This document shows, one piece after another, positions 39,600 through 51,853 of a stretch of DNA of 64,000 nt. Positions within the stretch are counted from its first letter, which is position 1, and each line of letters begins with the position of its first letter. The position numbers and the translations under genes are program-made. Source of the DNA: Lingula anatina (taxonomy: Eukaryota > Brachiopoda > Lingulata > Lingulida > Lingulidae); assembly GCF_001039355.2 (NCBI RefSeq), contig NW_019775588.1, forward strand, positions 32,920 through 96,919, read 5' to 3'. Under the pieces are notes generated by a model that worked only from the letters and a program-made list of their open reading frames with translations, did not search any database and had not been told where the DNA came from.

Positions 39600-40623
39600 C
39601 CCTCAAGTGACCGAGAGGGGTCATTTACGACCCCAGCCACATGATTTAATGTGCCATCTCTTTTTTTTATTCGAATTTTCTTTCCTTGCATGGGTTTGTC
39701 AGTCTACTAATCCTACACACTTTCACAGTTTTTTTGTAGGGATCAACCAATTAGTGTGGCGTATACATCACAAACTCTTGTGGGGTCATTTATGACCACA
39801 AAGAGAAGCATTGGAATATTAGTTTTTAAATTTTATTCAAATGCTTTGCCCACGCAACACTGACAGGAAAATGTCACATGCATGTGCTTCACGCAACCAG
39901 CCAGTGTGCCTAAAACATAGGCACAAATAAGTGGTTTGTGAAGATTGTGCTTGAAGAGTTACTAATAGTGCATCGCTGAATCTAATTTCAGTAGCTTTGT
40001 TGGAACTTGTTCTCATAACTGGGTCTCTCATTTTGACGGTTACAATTTCGGGTTTTCGGAAACCTAAAGGAATCTGTCAATATCACATTATACATATATT
40101 AACAAAATGTTTGTGTGGATTTTGTTTTATACACAGAAGTGGTGGTAACATACATGTAGGTTGATTGAATGTGTTCTGAGTAGTATGATTTCCTTACCAG
40201 CATTAGGGAATTCCCTACTCAGCAAGTCAGCTAATTATTCTTTTTGAAGTTAGCAGGATGCTATCTCAACATAAGTCAAAATATTTTTACTCAAATTTAT
40301 TTTGTAATGTACTTTTTCATTTAGTGTGGCAAATAAAAAGAGAAATATTTCTGCAAGTAGAAACTGAAAAGGAAGGTCTAAATACCGGTGTAATGTTGTT
40401 CTTAAAATCTGTGCTTGGTTATTTCATGCAATAAAAGTATTATTACCAAATACTTATTACATTAGATCATTACAAAATAGTTGTCTTAAATCCTGGGAGT
40501 AGTATATGTGTGATAAACCCTCAACAGCCTTTTATAATAAGGATCACTGTACAGAGCACAATGGGGTCATAGATGACCCCACTTGGTCATTTCAGTCAGT
40601 AAAATAGCTTGGTCTCTTGAGGG
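39600..40623. mobile_element. piggyBac-like non-autonomous element
   Basis: A 1.02 kb segment flanked on both sides by TTAA (39596-39599 and 40624-40627). Its ends are inverted repeats: CCCTCAAGTGACC at the left, and GGTCTCTTGAGGG at the right, 12 of 13 matching. Inner repeats GGGGTCAT...GACCCC occur near both ends. It has no transposase frame. TTAA target duplication and CCC termini are typical of the piggyBac superfamily. Confidence 0.8.
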
Positions 40624-40627
40624 TTAA

Positions 40628-42170
40628 ACGATACGATATCTGTACTGGATAAGAGGTTGTATGACTACTTTTACCAGTGTTTGCTGAGTTGTAATGTGAG
40701 TAAATGGTTTACTAAGACTGGCAATGTACACTGTGCTTAAAATGGTTGTAACCTCACTGAAAGTTTTCAATACTGTTATATGTTTTAAGGCTATTTTTCA
40801 TGTTCTTGATTTGGATTCTGTCTTCCCCACAGCAATTAATGACTATTTGGCATTACCTAGGTCATAATAAGGGTGTGAGAAGCATGCTAATAGATGTTGT
40901 TAGCTTGGCAAACGAGGTGTTTTGCCTTGATGTAAAGATGATTGTTAGGGTTGATTAATTTTCTGATGGATTCTGACCTCCACCTTAACCTGGTAGGTTC
41001 CAATGGTGATCCACGAGTCACCACCTGCACACTGGATATTGATTGTGCTTTAGTCAAAATAGAGAGAAGAACACCAGGACAATGTATATCAGAGGCATTG
41101 GTATAGAATTGTGTCGACCGGAACTCCTTCAACACAGACACGATATGTTATAGCGTACCATTACACAGCCTAATGAGTAATGTAGAGAACATAATATAAA
41201 ATATAGTTCTTAAAATTATTTTGCATGACCTTCTTACGCTCTAGCAGAAATTTAAAAAATCGTTACATTCATTATGAAAAATGAGTTCAACGATGATATA
41301 TCCAGCATAATAATTGTCAAGAAACCATCTTAACAATTACTTGGAATTTTAACGTCTGCTAAATAAAAAAAAAATCACAAGTCTGTTGAGTCGAACGGTG
41401 ACCATTTTGCACTATCAATATCAAATATATGAAAAAATCGTATCAAAAAACAATCAGCTACCTGTGTTTTTTTTTTTTTTTGGATTAGAGTTAATGGCAC
41501 ATCAAATGGCATATTTTATGAAGCCAGTGGTTTTTCCAGTGAAGACAAATTATGTTATGTTTTATTCAATAACAAAGGGAATGTTTTACTACAAAAACCA
41601 TGGTCATTAACCTGGATTCAATTCCCCCAAAAGCAGCTGACTCTAATAATTGTTGTGTTGTGAAAGAATCGTACAGCATGAATATCTGCAAAGATTGACA
41701 CCGCAAGTTTCCCTTATAACAATGACATTAAGTGAAGAAGAATCTCCGTCAGTCTAGATCTGGCACATTCGATTTTAGCATGCGTATGTTCGTCCACAGT
41801 TAAAGAATATATCATGGAAAATCCGAATAAGGTTCTATCTGGATGTCGAGCCTAGACAATACGTAATAAATAAATGGATGGACCACATCTTTGAGAGCTA
41901 ACTATGGCATCTCATTGGTTAGCTAAGTGATGTTTCTATGTGTTAACCGTGATTTCACTAATGTGATATACCCTGTATGAACGAGGTCACTGTGTGACAC
42001 TTTTGAGTGTGAAATCTTAGATGGTAACTTGAAGTGATAATTTCGTCGGTCAGGAACGGGTTGCTTGGTTTTTGATATATTGATCAATTAAACTTTTTTA
42101 AAAATAAGGAAATTAACCAGTGCATTAGCTATGCATTCACTATCCAAAAATGCAGGTATTTACATACTGA
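40628..42170. other. intergenic, transposon debris then 5' flank of gene A
   Basis: 40640-40700 is inverted-complementary to 34125-34175, so it is part of an old Tc1-related copy. 40700-42050 shows no coding signal. From about 42110 the sequence is the conserved promoter of mytimycin-like gene A. Confidence 0.55.
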
Positions 42171-42250
42171 GCTATATAAAAGCCGACACTCATTATCTTT
42201 CTGTAGTCTGATTTGCTTCATTTATCGCAGAGGTTTCCAAAAACATATCG
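42110..42250 (+). promoter_or_regulatory. TATA promoter and 5' untranslated exon of gene A
   Basis: TATATAAA at 42173-42180, with a transcript start expected about 30 bases on. The untranslated exon ends at 42250 before GTGAGT. About 140 bases including CCAGTGCATTAGCTATGCAT and TATCCAAAAATGCAGGTAT are nearly identical to the promoter of gene B. Confidence 0.75.
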
Positions 42251-42747
42251 GTGAGTGAGAATTATCAGTCTTGCTTAACAGACATTGTATAATAGTAGAT
42301 ATAACTATAATAAAACATACATCTTTCCATTCTCTGTCAGTTTCTACGATTATTGTTATGAACATTTTATTTAAGCAAATACTTTTCTGGTACAATTAAG
42401 ATATTACATTTACTTCCCACAGGAAGTATTGTTTTGGTTTTCGTTTGTCTGTCTGTGTGTCTGTCTGTCTGCCAGTTAACAATTATACAAAGCATTATGC
42501 AGAAAGAAATAATAAAATTGAATAAAGAATTTAAAAATCAACTTGATTTTTGGAAAAATTGCGGAAGTGGACCAAGTAAGAAAAAGATTATGGTGGTGAT
42601 CCGTTGATAACTATTGGTATAATAAAGATAATATAGCTTGTTTGGCGGAGGTCTGTTGCTCTATAGGCATTTTCTAGTAACCAATATATTCATATCGTTT
42701 GTTCACTGTTGTAAATCGCTGGATAATTATTTTTGTTATTCAGGAAC

Positions 42748-44068
42748 ATGTGTGGTGGCCTAACCGGTCTAGTTGTTGCCGTTTGTTTGATGGGCTTGGT
42801 AATAGACGTCACTCAAGCCGTTTGTTGTCGAAAACTATATCCTGGTGGTTATTGTGCAGACTGCAGTCAGGTAAGAAGTTATGTGCTTCTTAAAGTAAAA
42901 AGGTTACTGAGGGGGTTTGACATGATAAAAAACAAACAAAAAATGAGATTTTCCCTGTGTCTATTTATTCAACCATGCATCTACCATTTGTTTGACTAAA
43001 CAATAAAAATCCCCTTGCGTCTATATTCCACGTTACTTAACAAAGGCATAATCACCTAGGAGCAATTATCGTCAATTAAACAAGTTTCCATTTTGAGGTA
43101 AGATAGCGATCGGTATGGGTCGTACCATTAGCTCTGCGCAAGAATTTATCAGTGCTGAAAGGCGTATGGGCTTCAATCCCGTGTCATCATTTTTGTTTAT
43201 ATTTTTGTCATGGAGTCATGAGCCCCTAATTATATTTTTCATTGAATAAAGACGTTATTTCCCCTTATCAACTATAGAATCTGCAATTGGGCTTTAAGGA
43301 AAATAGCATGCAGGGTTTTGGAGTACTCAAGTGTGCCACTGGATTTGCGTAAAAACGGTGTTTGCGTGGGAGGTCAGGCAAAAGAGAAATTTGAAAAAGC
43401 GATTTTACCCCAAATTTACAATTATGACATCAACGAAAAAATGACATTTGTGTATATGCAAAAGAATTTAGTCAGTGAGCACGAAAGATTAATTTATAAT
43501 CCACGTAAATACAGTGGTTTAGGAGTTTTATCCTACCCTGTCCATAACATTCAGCAATTTTTTAAAGCGATCGAATGTTGCCGTGAATATAATTTTTTTA
43601 AATAAACGAAAAAAGGCGGGAAAATACCAAACTTTTCCTTTTACTTCAGAGTTGGCTTTACTGTGGCAAAGGGGGGTGCAATATCTTTGGCTGTGCATGT
43701 AAGGGCGGATGCAAGGAGAGCTGTAACCCGACTATTTCGTAAGTTCCATCAGCTCCTTCACAAAAATGGTGATGATTATAACACTAAGCTATGTTAAATT
43801 TGGTATAATACTAACATAAAAAATGTTCTAAAATCTTTCAATGAAACTTTTAATAACAACTCAATTTATTACTTTTCTGTGATCGTGTGTGGAACTAAAT
43901 CACCCTTCTGATTTAGATTTACTGTGTATTTGTAAATCTATCTCCACCTCCTTTGCGAAATACTTTATATGCCGACATAAATTTATTTACAGATATATTC
44001 AAGGCACCTGCACCTGTAATGACAGAAGAAGAGATCTCAAAGACTCTGATTCTGGGATTGCCGCTTAA
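42748..44068 (+). CDS. mytimycin-like cysteine-rich antifungal peptide, gene A
   Basis: Secreted defence peptide of the mytimycin type; family members from mussels are described as antifungal. A 5' untranslated exon ends at 42250. Coding exons: 42744-42870 (ATG at 42748), 43650-43738, 43993-44094 with TAA at 44066. The signal peptide is about 24 residues (LVVAVCLMGLVIDVTQA), cut before VCCRKLYPGGYCADC. The next exon gives YCGKGGCNIFGCACKGGC and ESC, the third gives TCTC followed by RRRD, for twelve cysteines in all, the number known for mytimycin. The arginine triplet could be a processing site. The family's C-terminal extension with an EF-hand is not translated in this frame: the stop falls 14 residues after the last cysteine. 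The EF-hand sequence lies in the next exon, at 44303-44415. Confidence 0.82.
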
Positions 44069-44302
44069 GACATTAGAGGGATAGCTACGGACAGGTGAGG
44101 TAATCCTATTATGCAGAATTTAGACTTTGTTAATAATATGTTTAGACTTTTTTTACTGATTTCCCAGTATTAAATAGTTGAATTGTTTAAAATTCAAGGA
44201 CTGTATGTAAACCCTTAGTCCCTCCATTCCATGCGATTTGTATTTGAAATGTTTAAGGTTTTTTTTTAATAATAGGTTACCCATTTATTATTTTCTTTTC
44301 AG

Positions 44303-44415
44303 TGGTGTGTTTGAAGATGTCCCCAAAAGACATTAAGGAATCTTCCACTGATGTCACTGATGAGAATTTAGATGGCAAGATCAATGCCATTGAGTTCTAT
44401 CCTGATATGAAATAG
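44303..44415 (+). other. EF-hand exon of gene A, out of frame
   Basis: Follows an acceptor TTTTCTTTTCAG. One frame reads VTDENLDGKINAIEFYPDMK then TAG, with the calcium-loop pattern D-x-N-x-D-G-x-I-x-x-x-E followed by F. That frame needs one carried base, whereas the peptide frame of the preceding exon ends with two carried bases and has already stopped. So the exon is now 3' untranslated, unless there is an alternative splice form. Confidence 0.7.
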
Positions 44416-45900
44416 AAAACATATAATTGGAGAGTATACAATGTTGATTTATTTCCTTTCCTTTTGGTTTTGTTATTTCTAATTCTATCTACTTTAAATT
44501 ATTCTATGAGCTGAATATCGTTCAACAAATAAAGACAGGCCAAAGTTATCAGTGTGTAGTCACTAAAACCAAACTTCACACTTTAGCACGCTTATTAACA
44601 GATTTATGTTAAACATTGAATGAACACTATTTTGGCACGGAAAGCAAAATGCCGTTGCTCAAAACGATGGACCTTGTTACAACAGTTTTCAATACCATTT
44701 TACAATTTAATGCAAACACTACAAAAAGGATGGCTTCTTACAAGATTAAATGCGGCGGTTGAATTGCATGTAATTTAAAGGTGCACGTTACATTTATGTC
44801 TCACGCGTTCACCCAAGGAATTTTGTTTCTGTCAAACTCTGCAGTATGCATGTGTTTCCGGTATTTGCTTTATCTATTAAAGACAGGCTGATCCATGGTC
44901 AATTGCTCATAAAGGTCTTTGTTATTATTGAACATGAAACGATGGTCAATTAGATGACGAAATAATTACAATCAACTTTACCCAGCTATATCCAAGGCAA
45001 AATCCATGAGTAGGGTAGCAACATACTGCTTGCACGTCTTCCAGAAAACGGTTACCAAGCAGATTGAAACAAGTAAATTTGCAAATACGGCAGGCAACCA
45101 TCTTCTCCGATGTTAAATAAAGAATACGCTTAACATGTTATATTCATAACTGAATACATAAAGGTGGAATGTTACTCAAAACAACTAATGAAGATTTAGA
45201 TTGTTCGTAAGAAAAAAAACAAAAACAAAAACAAATGAAGCAGTTGATTTGTGAATTCGCCATACCTTTTTGTCGACTAAACTAAGAGACTGAACATGTA
45301 TACGCTCTGAATTGAAGTATTCCTTAGACCATCATCTTCATTAAGCACTACGCATGACACATTTTTTTAACAAATCGACAAAATGTATGCTGGCAACCTG
45401 AAAGGCGTATTTTTACTCATCAACGCTAATTAGGGGGAAAAACTGTTTGAAAACTGTTGCTCTTTCGAGAAATGGTAGACAAAGAGACAGGTTAAAAAAC
45501 CCGAATGCCTCTTGATTTTGCTCGGCGCTAGATAAATGATTTTATCAACAACCACTGTAATCAAATGACCACGTAATCTTGTTAGTTATACACCCACCGT
45601 TCATTCCACAAAAAAAATTGTTGTTCATCCAAAACGCGCTGACCAGTATAAGAATAACACCCCATTTCCATAGATTAGATGGACCTACTTTAGATCGACC
45701 TAACTCCCTGGGGGTTCACGCTAAATAGCTGTCAGCCGGGCGGACACGAAAGTTAATTACCACTTGCAGCTTGTAGTAGGCGGGGACGGACACTTAAAGG
45801 GGATTATCTGACAGTAATCTAGTGAGACTCCCCGCGGTGATAGATCGATCTAAAGTTGTGGGAATAGACCCTAAGTGTCAACGCGAATGACCAACGCCAA
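44416..45900. other. 3' flank of gene A
   Basis: AATAAA near 44528 may end the transcript. 45024-45650 is the repeated flank also found at 36770-37950. No gene seen. Confidence 0.55.
45660..45871 (+). mobile_element. short inverted-repeat element (MITE)
   Basis: About 212 bp with inverted ends (CCCATTTCCATAGATTAG and TAGATCGATCTAAAGTTGTGG) and core CTGACAGTAATCTAGTGAGAC. It lies 250 bp upstream of the promoter of mytimycin-like gene B. Confidence 0.8.
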
Positions 45901-45934
45901 AAAATTTGATTAATAAAACGTTTGTTTTAATAAG

Positions 45935-46076
45935 CAAATTATCCAGTGCATTAGCTATACATTCACTATCCAAAAATGCAGGTATTTGCATACTGAGCTA
46001 TATAAAAATCGACACTCATTACTTTTCTGTAGTCCGATTTGCATCATTTATTCCAGAGTTTTCCAAAAGCATATCG
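45935..46076 (+). promoter_or_regulatory. TATA promoter and 5' untranslated exon of gene B
   Basis: TATATAAAA at 45999-46007; untranslated exon ends at 46076 before GTGAGT. The block from CCAGTGCATTAGCTATACAT to CATATCG matches gene A with few changes, while flanking DNA is less similar. Confidence 0.75.
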
Positions 46077-46571
46077 GTGAGTGAGATTTATTAGTATCCT
46101 TTTATAAGTAAATAGATGCTATACATTATATGTCGATATAATTATAATAAAACACATCTGTCCAGTCTCTTTCAGTTTCTACGATTATAATCATTTTAGA
46201 GCACTATTTAAGTAATTGATTGTCTGGTACAATTAAGATATTACATTTACTTCCCACAGGAAGTATTGTTTTGGTTTTCTTTTGCCTGTCTATGTGTCTG
46301 CCTGCCTGTAAACATTATACAAAGCATAATGCAAAATAATAATTATAAAATGGAAAAAAAAAAAAAAAACGACTGGATTTTTTGATAAAATGGCGGGAGT
46401 GGACAAAGTAAGAAATAGATGATCCATTGATTAACTATTGGTATAATAAAGATAATATAGCTTGTTTGGCGGAGGTCTGTTGCTCTATAGGTATTTTCTA
46501 GTAACCAATATATTCATATCGTTTGTTCACTGTTGTAAATCGCTGGATTATTATTTTTGATATTCAGGAAC

Positions 46572-48303
46572 ATGCCTTGTAGCTTAGTCTGCCTAGTTGT
46601 TGCCGTTTGTTTGATGGGCTTGGTAATAGACGTCACTCAAGCCGTTTGTTGTCCAAAAAATTATCCTGGCGGTTATTGTGCAGACTGCAGTCAGGTAAGA
46701 CGTTTATATACTTCTTTAGGTAAAGAATACACACATCCTTTGTGAATCATCACAATTACAACTGTTCTTGAGCAGTTATTCGCCGTGTATTACCTTGGTC
46801 TCATTTACGTTTGATTCAATAAGAAAATACAGGTTGAAAATTGAGCAGTGTGCATCATCAAACATTACATTAGCATATACGACGATTAATATATCCTGTT
46901 CAGCACATATTTTGCAGCTCAATGCAATCTACATGGACAAGTTCTAAGTATTGTTATAAGTACGGTGATAGAAAATCAGCAAATCTGTATATGTATGCGT
47001 TTATTATGGAAATATACACCATTTGGATAGTAATTAACCTGATATATTATGGTGACGGTCAGGGTTTATGATCATCAAAAAACAAAAAAAGATATTTATG
47101 TAGCCAAATGTTCACAAGCACAACGAAGNATGATGTATTACCAAAAAGTTAATAGCACCACTAAAACAAACTATTTGCTACATAAATACAATTAATTCTC
47201 TTAATTGTAGTTTTTTCCTATATTTCATTATTAAATAATGTATCTGATATTTTCCTGATTAAACAATAAAAAATCCCCTTGCATTTATATTTCACGTTAC
47301 TTAGCAAAGGCACAAGCAACTTGGAGCAATTATCGTCACTTAAACAGCATTCTACATTGTATTTTAGATGAGACAGCGATCGGTATGGATCGGTATATGT
47401 TTATTTTTTCTCTGTGCAAGAATTTATCAGTAGTGAAACGTGTATGGGCTTCAATCCCGTGTCGTCATTTTGGCTTAAATGTTTTTTTTTCTTTCTTTTT
47501 TATGGAGTCATAAACCCTTAACTACATTATTCATTGAACAGAAGCATTATTTCACCCTATTAACGATAGAATCTGAAATTAGGCTTTATGGAAAAAAGAA
47601 GGAAGGGTTTTGATTAACTCAAATTTGCCATTAAATTTGCGTTAAAACGGAGCTTGCGAGGGTGCTCAGGCAAAAGAGAAACCGATATTGCAATTTTTAC
47701 CCCAAATTGCAATTTTGACATCGTCGATAAAATGACATTTGTGTAAATGCAAAGGAATTTAGTCAGTGAACACTGAAGATTTATTTATTATCCAAAGCCT
47801 GTCCGTAACATTAAGCAATTTTTTTTTGATTTTTAAAATGAATTGTTAAAATGAACGAAAAAAGAAGTTTCCGTGTACTTCAGACTTGGACTTACTGTGG
47901 CAAAGGGGGTTGCAATATCTTTGGCTGTGCATGTAAGGGAGGTTGCAAGGAGAGCTGTAACCCGACTTTTTCGTAAGTTTCATCATCTCCTTTCACAAAA
48001 ACTGGCGATGATTATAACACTAAGCAATATGAAATAAGGACATAGAAAATGTTCTCAAATCTTAAAATGAATGTTTTACTGACAACACACTTAATTGTTT
48101 TTCTCTGATTGTGTGTAGTTATAAAGCATCATTCTGATTTAGGATTACTGTGTAAATCTATTTCTGCCACCTTTGCGAAATTCTTTACATACTGGGATAC
48201 ATTTATTAACAGATTTCGTTATGGTGGCTGCACCTGTAATAATAGAAGAAGGGATCTCAAAGGCCCTGATTCCGGAGCTGCCGGGCATTACAGGCACAGA
48301 TAA
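46572..48303 (+). CDS. mytimycin-like cysteine-rich antifungal peptide, gene B
   Basis: Paralogue of gene A with the same structure: coding exons 46568-46694 (ATG at 46572), 47884-47972, 48213-48309 with TAA at 48301. Signal peptide as in A; the mature part starts VCCPKNYPGGYCADC, then YCGKGGCNIFGCACKGGC, ESC and CTC, again twelve cysteines, followed by NNRRRD. Most differences from A lie in the N-terminal and linker residues (for example SWLY versus TWTY), with the cysteine core unchanged. The reading frame ends 25 residues after the last cysteine, before the EF-hand exon. A single N at 47130 lies in the intron between the first and second coding exons, so their linkage depends on the assembly. 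Confidence 0.8.
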
Positions 48304-48707
48304 AGACAGGTGAGGTATTTACAACGATGCCAATATTAAGAGTCATTATCTACATACGACCAATTTTGCATGGGTTTGTCATAGAAATGTTAGTAGTGTA
48401 GAACACGATTTTGATTTGCCCAATTTTATACTGATATGTAGTAGTACGTCCCCAACATAAAGCAACTGGATTGTTTAAACTTTAAGTTCTGCATGCAAAG
48501 CCTTAGCCCAAGTGCAATTTGTATTTGGAATATATAAGTTTTTTTCTCTATAATCATGATTTCCATAGCAATAATCATACTGATGCCAGATTAATGGGTT
48601 AATAAATTATTGGTCATAGTGCCATGTAAGGTTCGTTTTTACTATTGTGCAAGATTGAAAAGTGGAGCAATGCCCGTCGTACACCATATTTATTATTTTC
48701 CTTTCAG

Positions 48708-48820
48708 TGATGGGTTTGAAGATGTTTTCAAAAGGCATTTGGGAACCTTCCACTGGTGTCACAGATGAGAATTTAGATGGCAAGAACAATGTCATTGAGT
48801 TCTATCCTGATATTAAATAA
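48708..48820 (+). other. EF-hand exon of gene B, out of frame
   Basis: Acceptor TTTTCCTTTCAG, then a frame reading VTDENLDGKNNVIEFYPDIK and TAA; the loop's usual Ile is Asn here. The preceding exon leaves no carried base in the peptide frame, whereas this frame needs one. A different frame across the junction reads TDKDSDGFEDVFK, itself EF-loop-like, so more than one frameshift may separate the parts. Confidence 0.65.
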
Positions 48821-49023
48821 AAACATATGAATAGAGAGTATATACAGCGTTGATTTATTTCCTTTCCTTTTCCTTTTGTTATTTCTTATTCTATTTCCAA
48901 TTATTGTACGGGGTGAATATCGCTCTATGAATTAAGATAGGCAGTGTGTAGTCACTAAAACCAAACTTCATGCTTAAGAGAGTTTATTAACAAATTTATG
49001 CTGAACATTTAATGCGCACTATT

Positions 49024-50339
49024 TTATCGAGGAATAATAAATACCGTCGTTGCCCAAAACAAACTTTCTCCAAGAAGAAATAATTGACTGACACCAATGC
49101 AACATAAAACACGAACAGAACCGCCTGCAGCCTTGATTTGTTTTACATTTTTCTTGTACCATTTGATCTTTAGTAAAACAATTACACTGTAAAAACAGTG
49201 TTTAGCATTAAAATACATACAAAACACGTTAGGCACCTATACGCATTTAGAAATCTGTGTAAATACTAAACACATAGCTTTTCAAGCGTTTCACAGAAGA
49301 AAAAGCTAGATACGTTGGCAGTGTTACACGTTTAGCCATGTGTTTAGCTTCACCGGGATATGATTCTATAACAAGTCTATCACTAGCTAAGCACATTGGC
49401 TAAGCACTTCCCCTGCTAAGCGCGTGAGGCTGCTAAACATATGGAGCTGCTATAGGTGTGGAATTCCTTAACGCGTGGAGCTGCTAAACAACACGTTTAG
49501 CTTTTCAAGCTTGTCACAGAAAGAAAATGCTTCACAATCCCATGTATACGATCCCATAACAAGTTTATTACAAGACTCAACAATTTTGGTTATCACTTCC
49601 CCTTGTAAACGCATGGAGCTGTTGGAGGCGAGAAGCAGCCTGCTCGAACGCGTTGTGTCCTTCCTTCAGTAATAATCTAAATAAAAACATAACGTTTTCA
49701 CGACGTTATCAGCTGGTTTCATGATGGTGATGGTATAGAATAACGTTATGGTAACGTTATGGGTGTTTTCAACTCCATGCAAAATGATGCCCTGCATTTT
49801 TATAAGCGTTTTTTATAACATTCTGGAAAAACATTATTTAATGTTTTGAAAACCTTTTTTATAAATCACTAAAACACGTCTTATGCTGTATGAACTACAG
49901 TTAGCGGTTAATTCCAAAATGGGTTTTGGGTTAGTCGGCGACTAGAGCGGTGCGATTTGTAAAATATTCGGACTATCGTTACCAAAATAACCAGCATGCA
50001 TTGAAACCATTATAATGAATACCCCACCATCATCCTGATGTTCTATTGTTCATTACTTCCGGAAAAAATAAATGAACATCAATACCGTAACGCATTTTAT
50101 CAAAATATGAAAAAAATGTTTTAAAGTAAAAGTGATAGCTGTTTCGTGTCTTTAGTAAACTAGTGAATTTTCCTAACTTTTTCAGAATTATATTCCAATA
50201 AACTTCCTCGCAAGGTCAGCTAACACAAGGATGAATAAGTCCCGCTGTAAAGATGGTGGTGTAAATCAACTATGTTGACAGTTCACGGTACCCTGTTTTA
50301 GATAGAGATAGCTATAATAGTTGAAGGTGACCGTGTCTT

Positions 50340-50375
<36 letters not shown>

Positions 50376-50640
50376 TGTGAAACCCTTACCACCTAAGAGT
50401 AAAGCAAATACACCCTACATTTATTAGGCGGCAAACGCGTCAAAGTGTGTAATATGTTAACGAGCTTAACGTGCTTAGGTGCTAAACGCGTCGAAAAAAG
50501 TGAGACAAAACAGGCGCTTAGAAATGTGTTTAAGTGCTAAACACTGTTTTTACACTTAGACGGCCATCGCTTGGGTAGAGCAGGGATCTGGATTCATCTG
50601 AGAAGACCACATGGTACCAATGCAAGATGATAAGCTTTCT
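49024..50640 (-). mobile_element. Tc1/mariner transposase fragment, split by an insertion
   Basis: 49024-49184 and 50556-50640 are the two parts of the fragment seen whole at 33805-34060. The minus strand gives KQIKAAGGSVRVLCCIGV in the first part and the FSDESR region in the second. The split is caused by the 1.37 kb element at 49185-50555. Confidence 0.75.
49185..50555. mobile_element. 1.37 kb element with about 20-bp inverted ends
   Basis: Ends carry TGTAAAAACAGTGTTTAGCA and its inverted complement. The paralogous site at about 33956 lacks it. TTA flanks both sides and may be the target duplication. No transposase frame. Inside, a module with TAGCTTTTCAAGC, TCACAGAA and repeated GTTTAGC-like words occurs twice (about 49267 and 49495), and a (GT)n run lies at 50341-50371. 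Confidence 0.75.
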
Positions 50641-51822
50641 GTTTTTTGTAGCCTAGTGCCACCTATTTATTCACTGGTGTCGTGTTAACCTAGGCTTCTT
50701 GGCCATCCTTCTTGCCCAAGATACTGGTAAAAGAAGTCATACATATTCTATCCAATGCAGAAACCCTGTAGTTTATACCCATTGTGGATGAGATGTATGG
50801 AAAGATAATTTTACGTATATCATGAGTGTTTTACCGCAATTTTCCTTGTCGTTTTGCGTGGATTCTGTTTTCTAATCAAGCAGCACGTAACTACCTGCAT
50901 TTTTAAGTAACGGCAAATTGTACAAACAAAGGAGACACATTTAATGCAGTTGACCTTCTGTCTATTGCAAACATAAATGTAAAGCAAACACTTTTTCCAA
51001 AGATCATCACAATGAATGTAGATCCCAACCCAGATACAGAAAAGCAGTTGTGTTTTTTAAGGACAGAGCGTTTTATCCATATTATTATAAACTCATCTAT
51101 AGGTTTAGACAATGTTTTGTGGAATCCTAGGGGGGCATTTGAAAAGCCACTTAATGTCTATTTATGTGTGACAGCTCTATGCGGTAGCGAAAAACAAAAG
51201 TATGTACTAACTGGAATTTGCTGAAATAATTTCATGATTTCTTGCACAGGTAAATAAATTGCCCCCGTCACATCATTCTAGGTAGTCTAAGCGTATTGCA
51301 GCTATTACATCAATCATCAATCCGCACGGTGTCGCCAACAGAGTGACTTGTCCTTTTATTTTCAAAGAGAATGTTTTATAGTGGTCTTAGCAGTTAGCAA
51401 TGAATGTAAATGCTGGTGCTTCATCAAATCTTTTTTATAAACGTATCGTGATCATAGGTTTTTAATATGTGTAGGCTTTTGTGGTCAGGTCGATAACAAA
51501 AACATAGTCCATATGATAGCTTACACTTCATTTAGCCAATCCTTTGTTGTAAAAACGCATGATAACGTTTCAACCACGAGATAAATGCATTTTAACGAGG
51601 GTCATGGAGCCTGTCCCTTGCAGGACTGAAATATCCCACAATGCAGTTCGCCTTGGCGAAATATCGTAGCTTTTTCGAATGTAATCTGCTGTTAAGTAAA
51701 TTTTAGCGGAGGATGGGAAAGAAAACAGATAGTTAACCACTCTCAAACTTGATGTCAGACAAGAGAATATCCCGAGAACGGACTTGTTATTCAACGGGCA
51801 GAATTGTAAAAAAAAATAAATA

Positions 51823-51853
<31 letters not shown>

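Noticed and set aside
43318-43605. 95-codon frame in intron 2 of peptide gene A
   Set aside because: The same intron in gene B (about 47580-47850) is similar in DNA but broken by stops and indels, so the frame is not conserved.
42748-43738. Diedel-type immune cytokine as the identity of the peptide genes
   Set aside because: The CNIFGC-C block is similar, but the twelve cysteines, the exon layout and the adjoining EF-hand fit mytimycin better.
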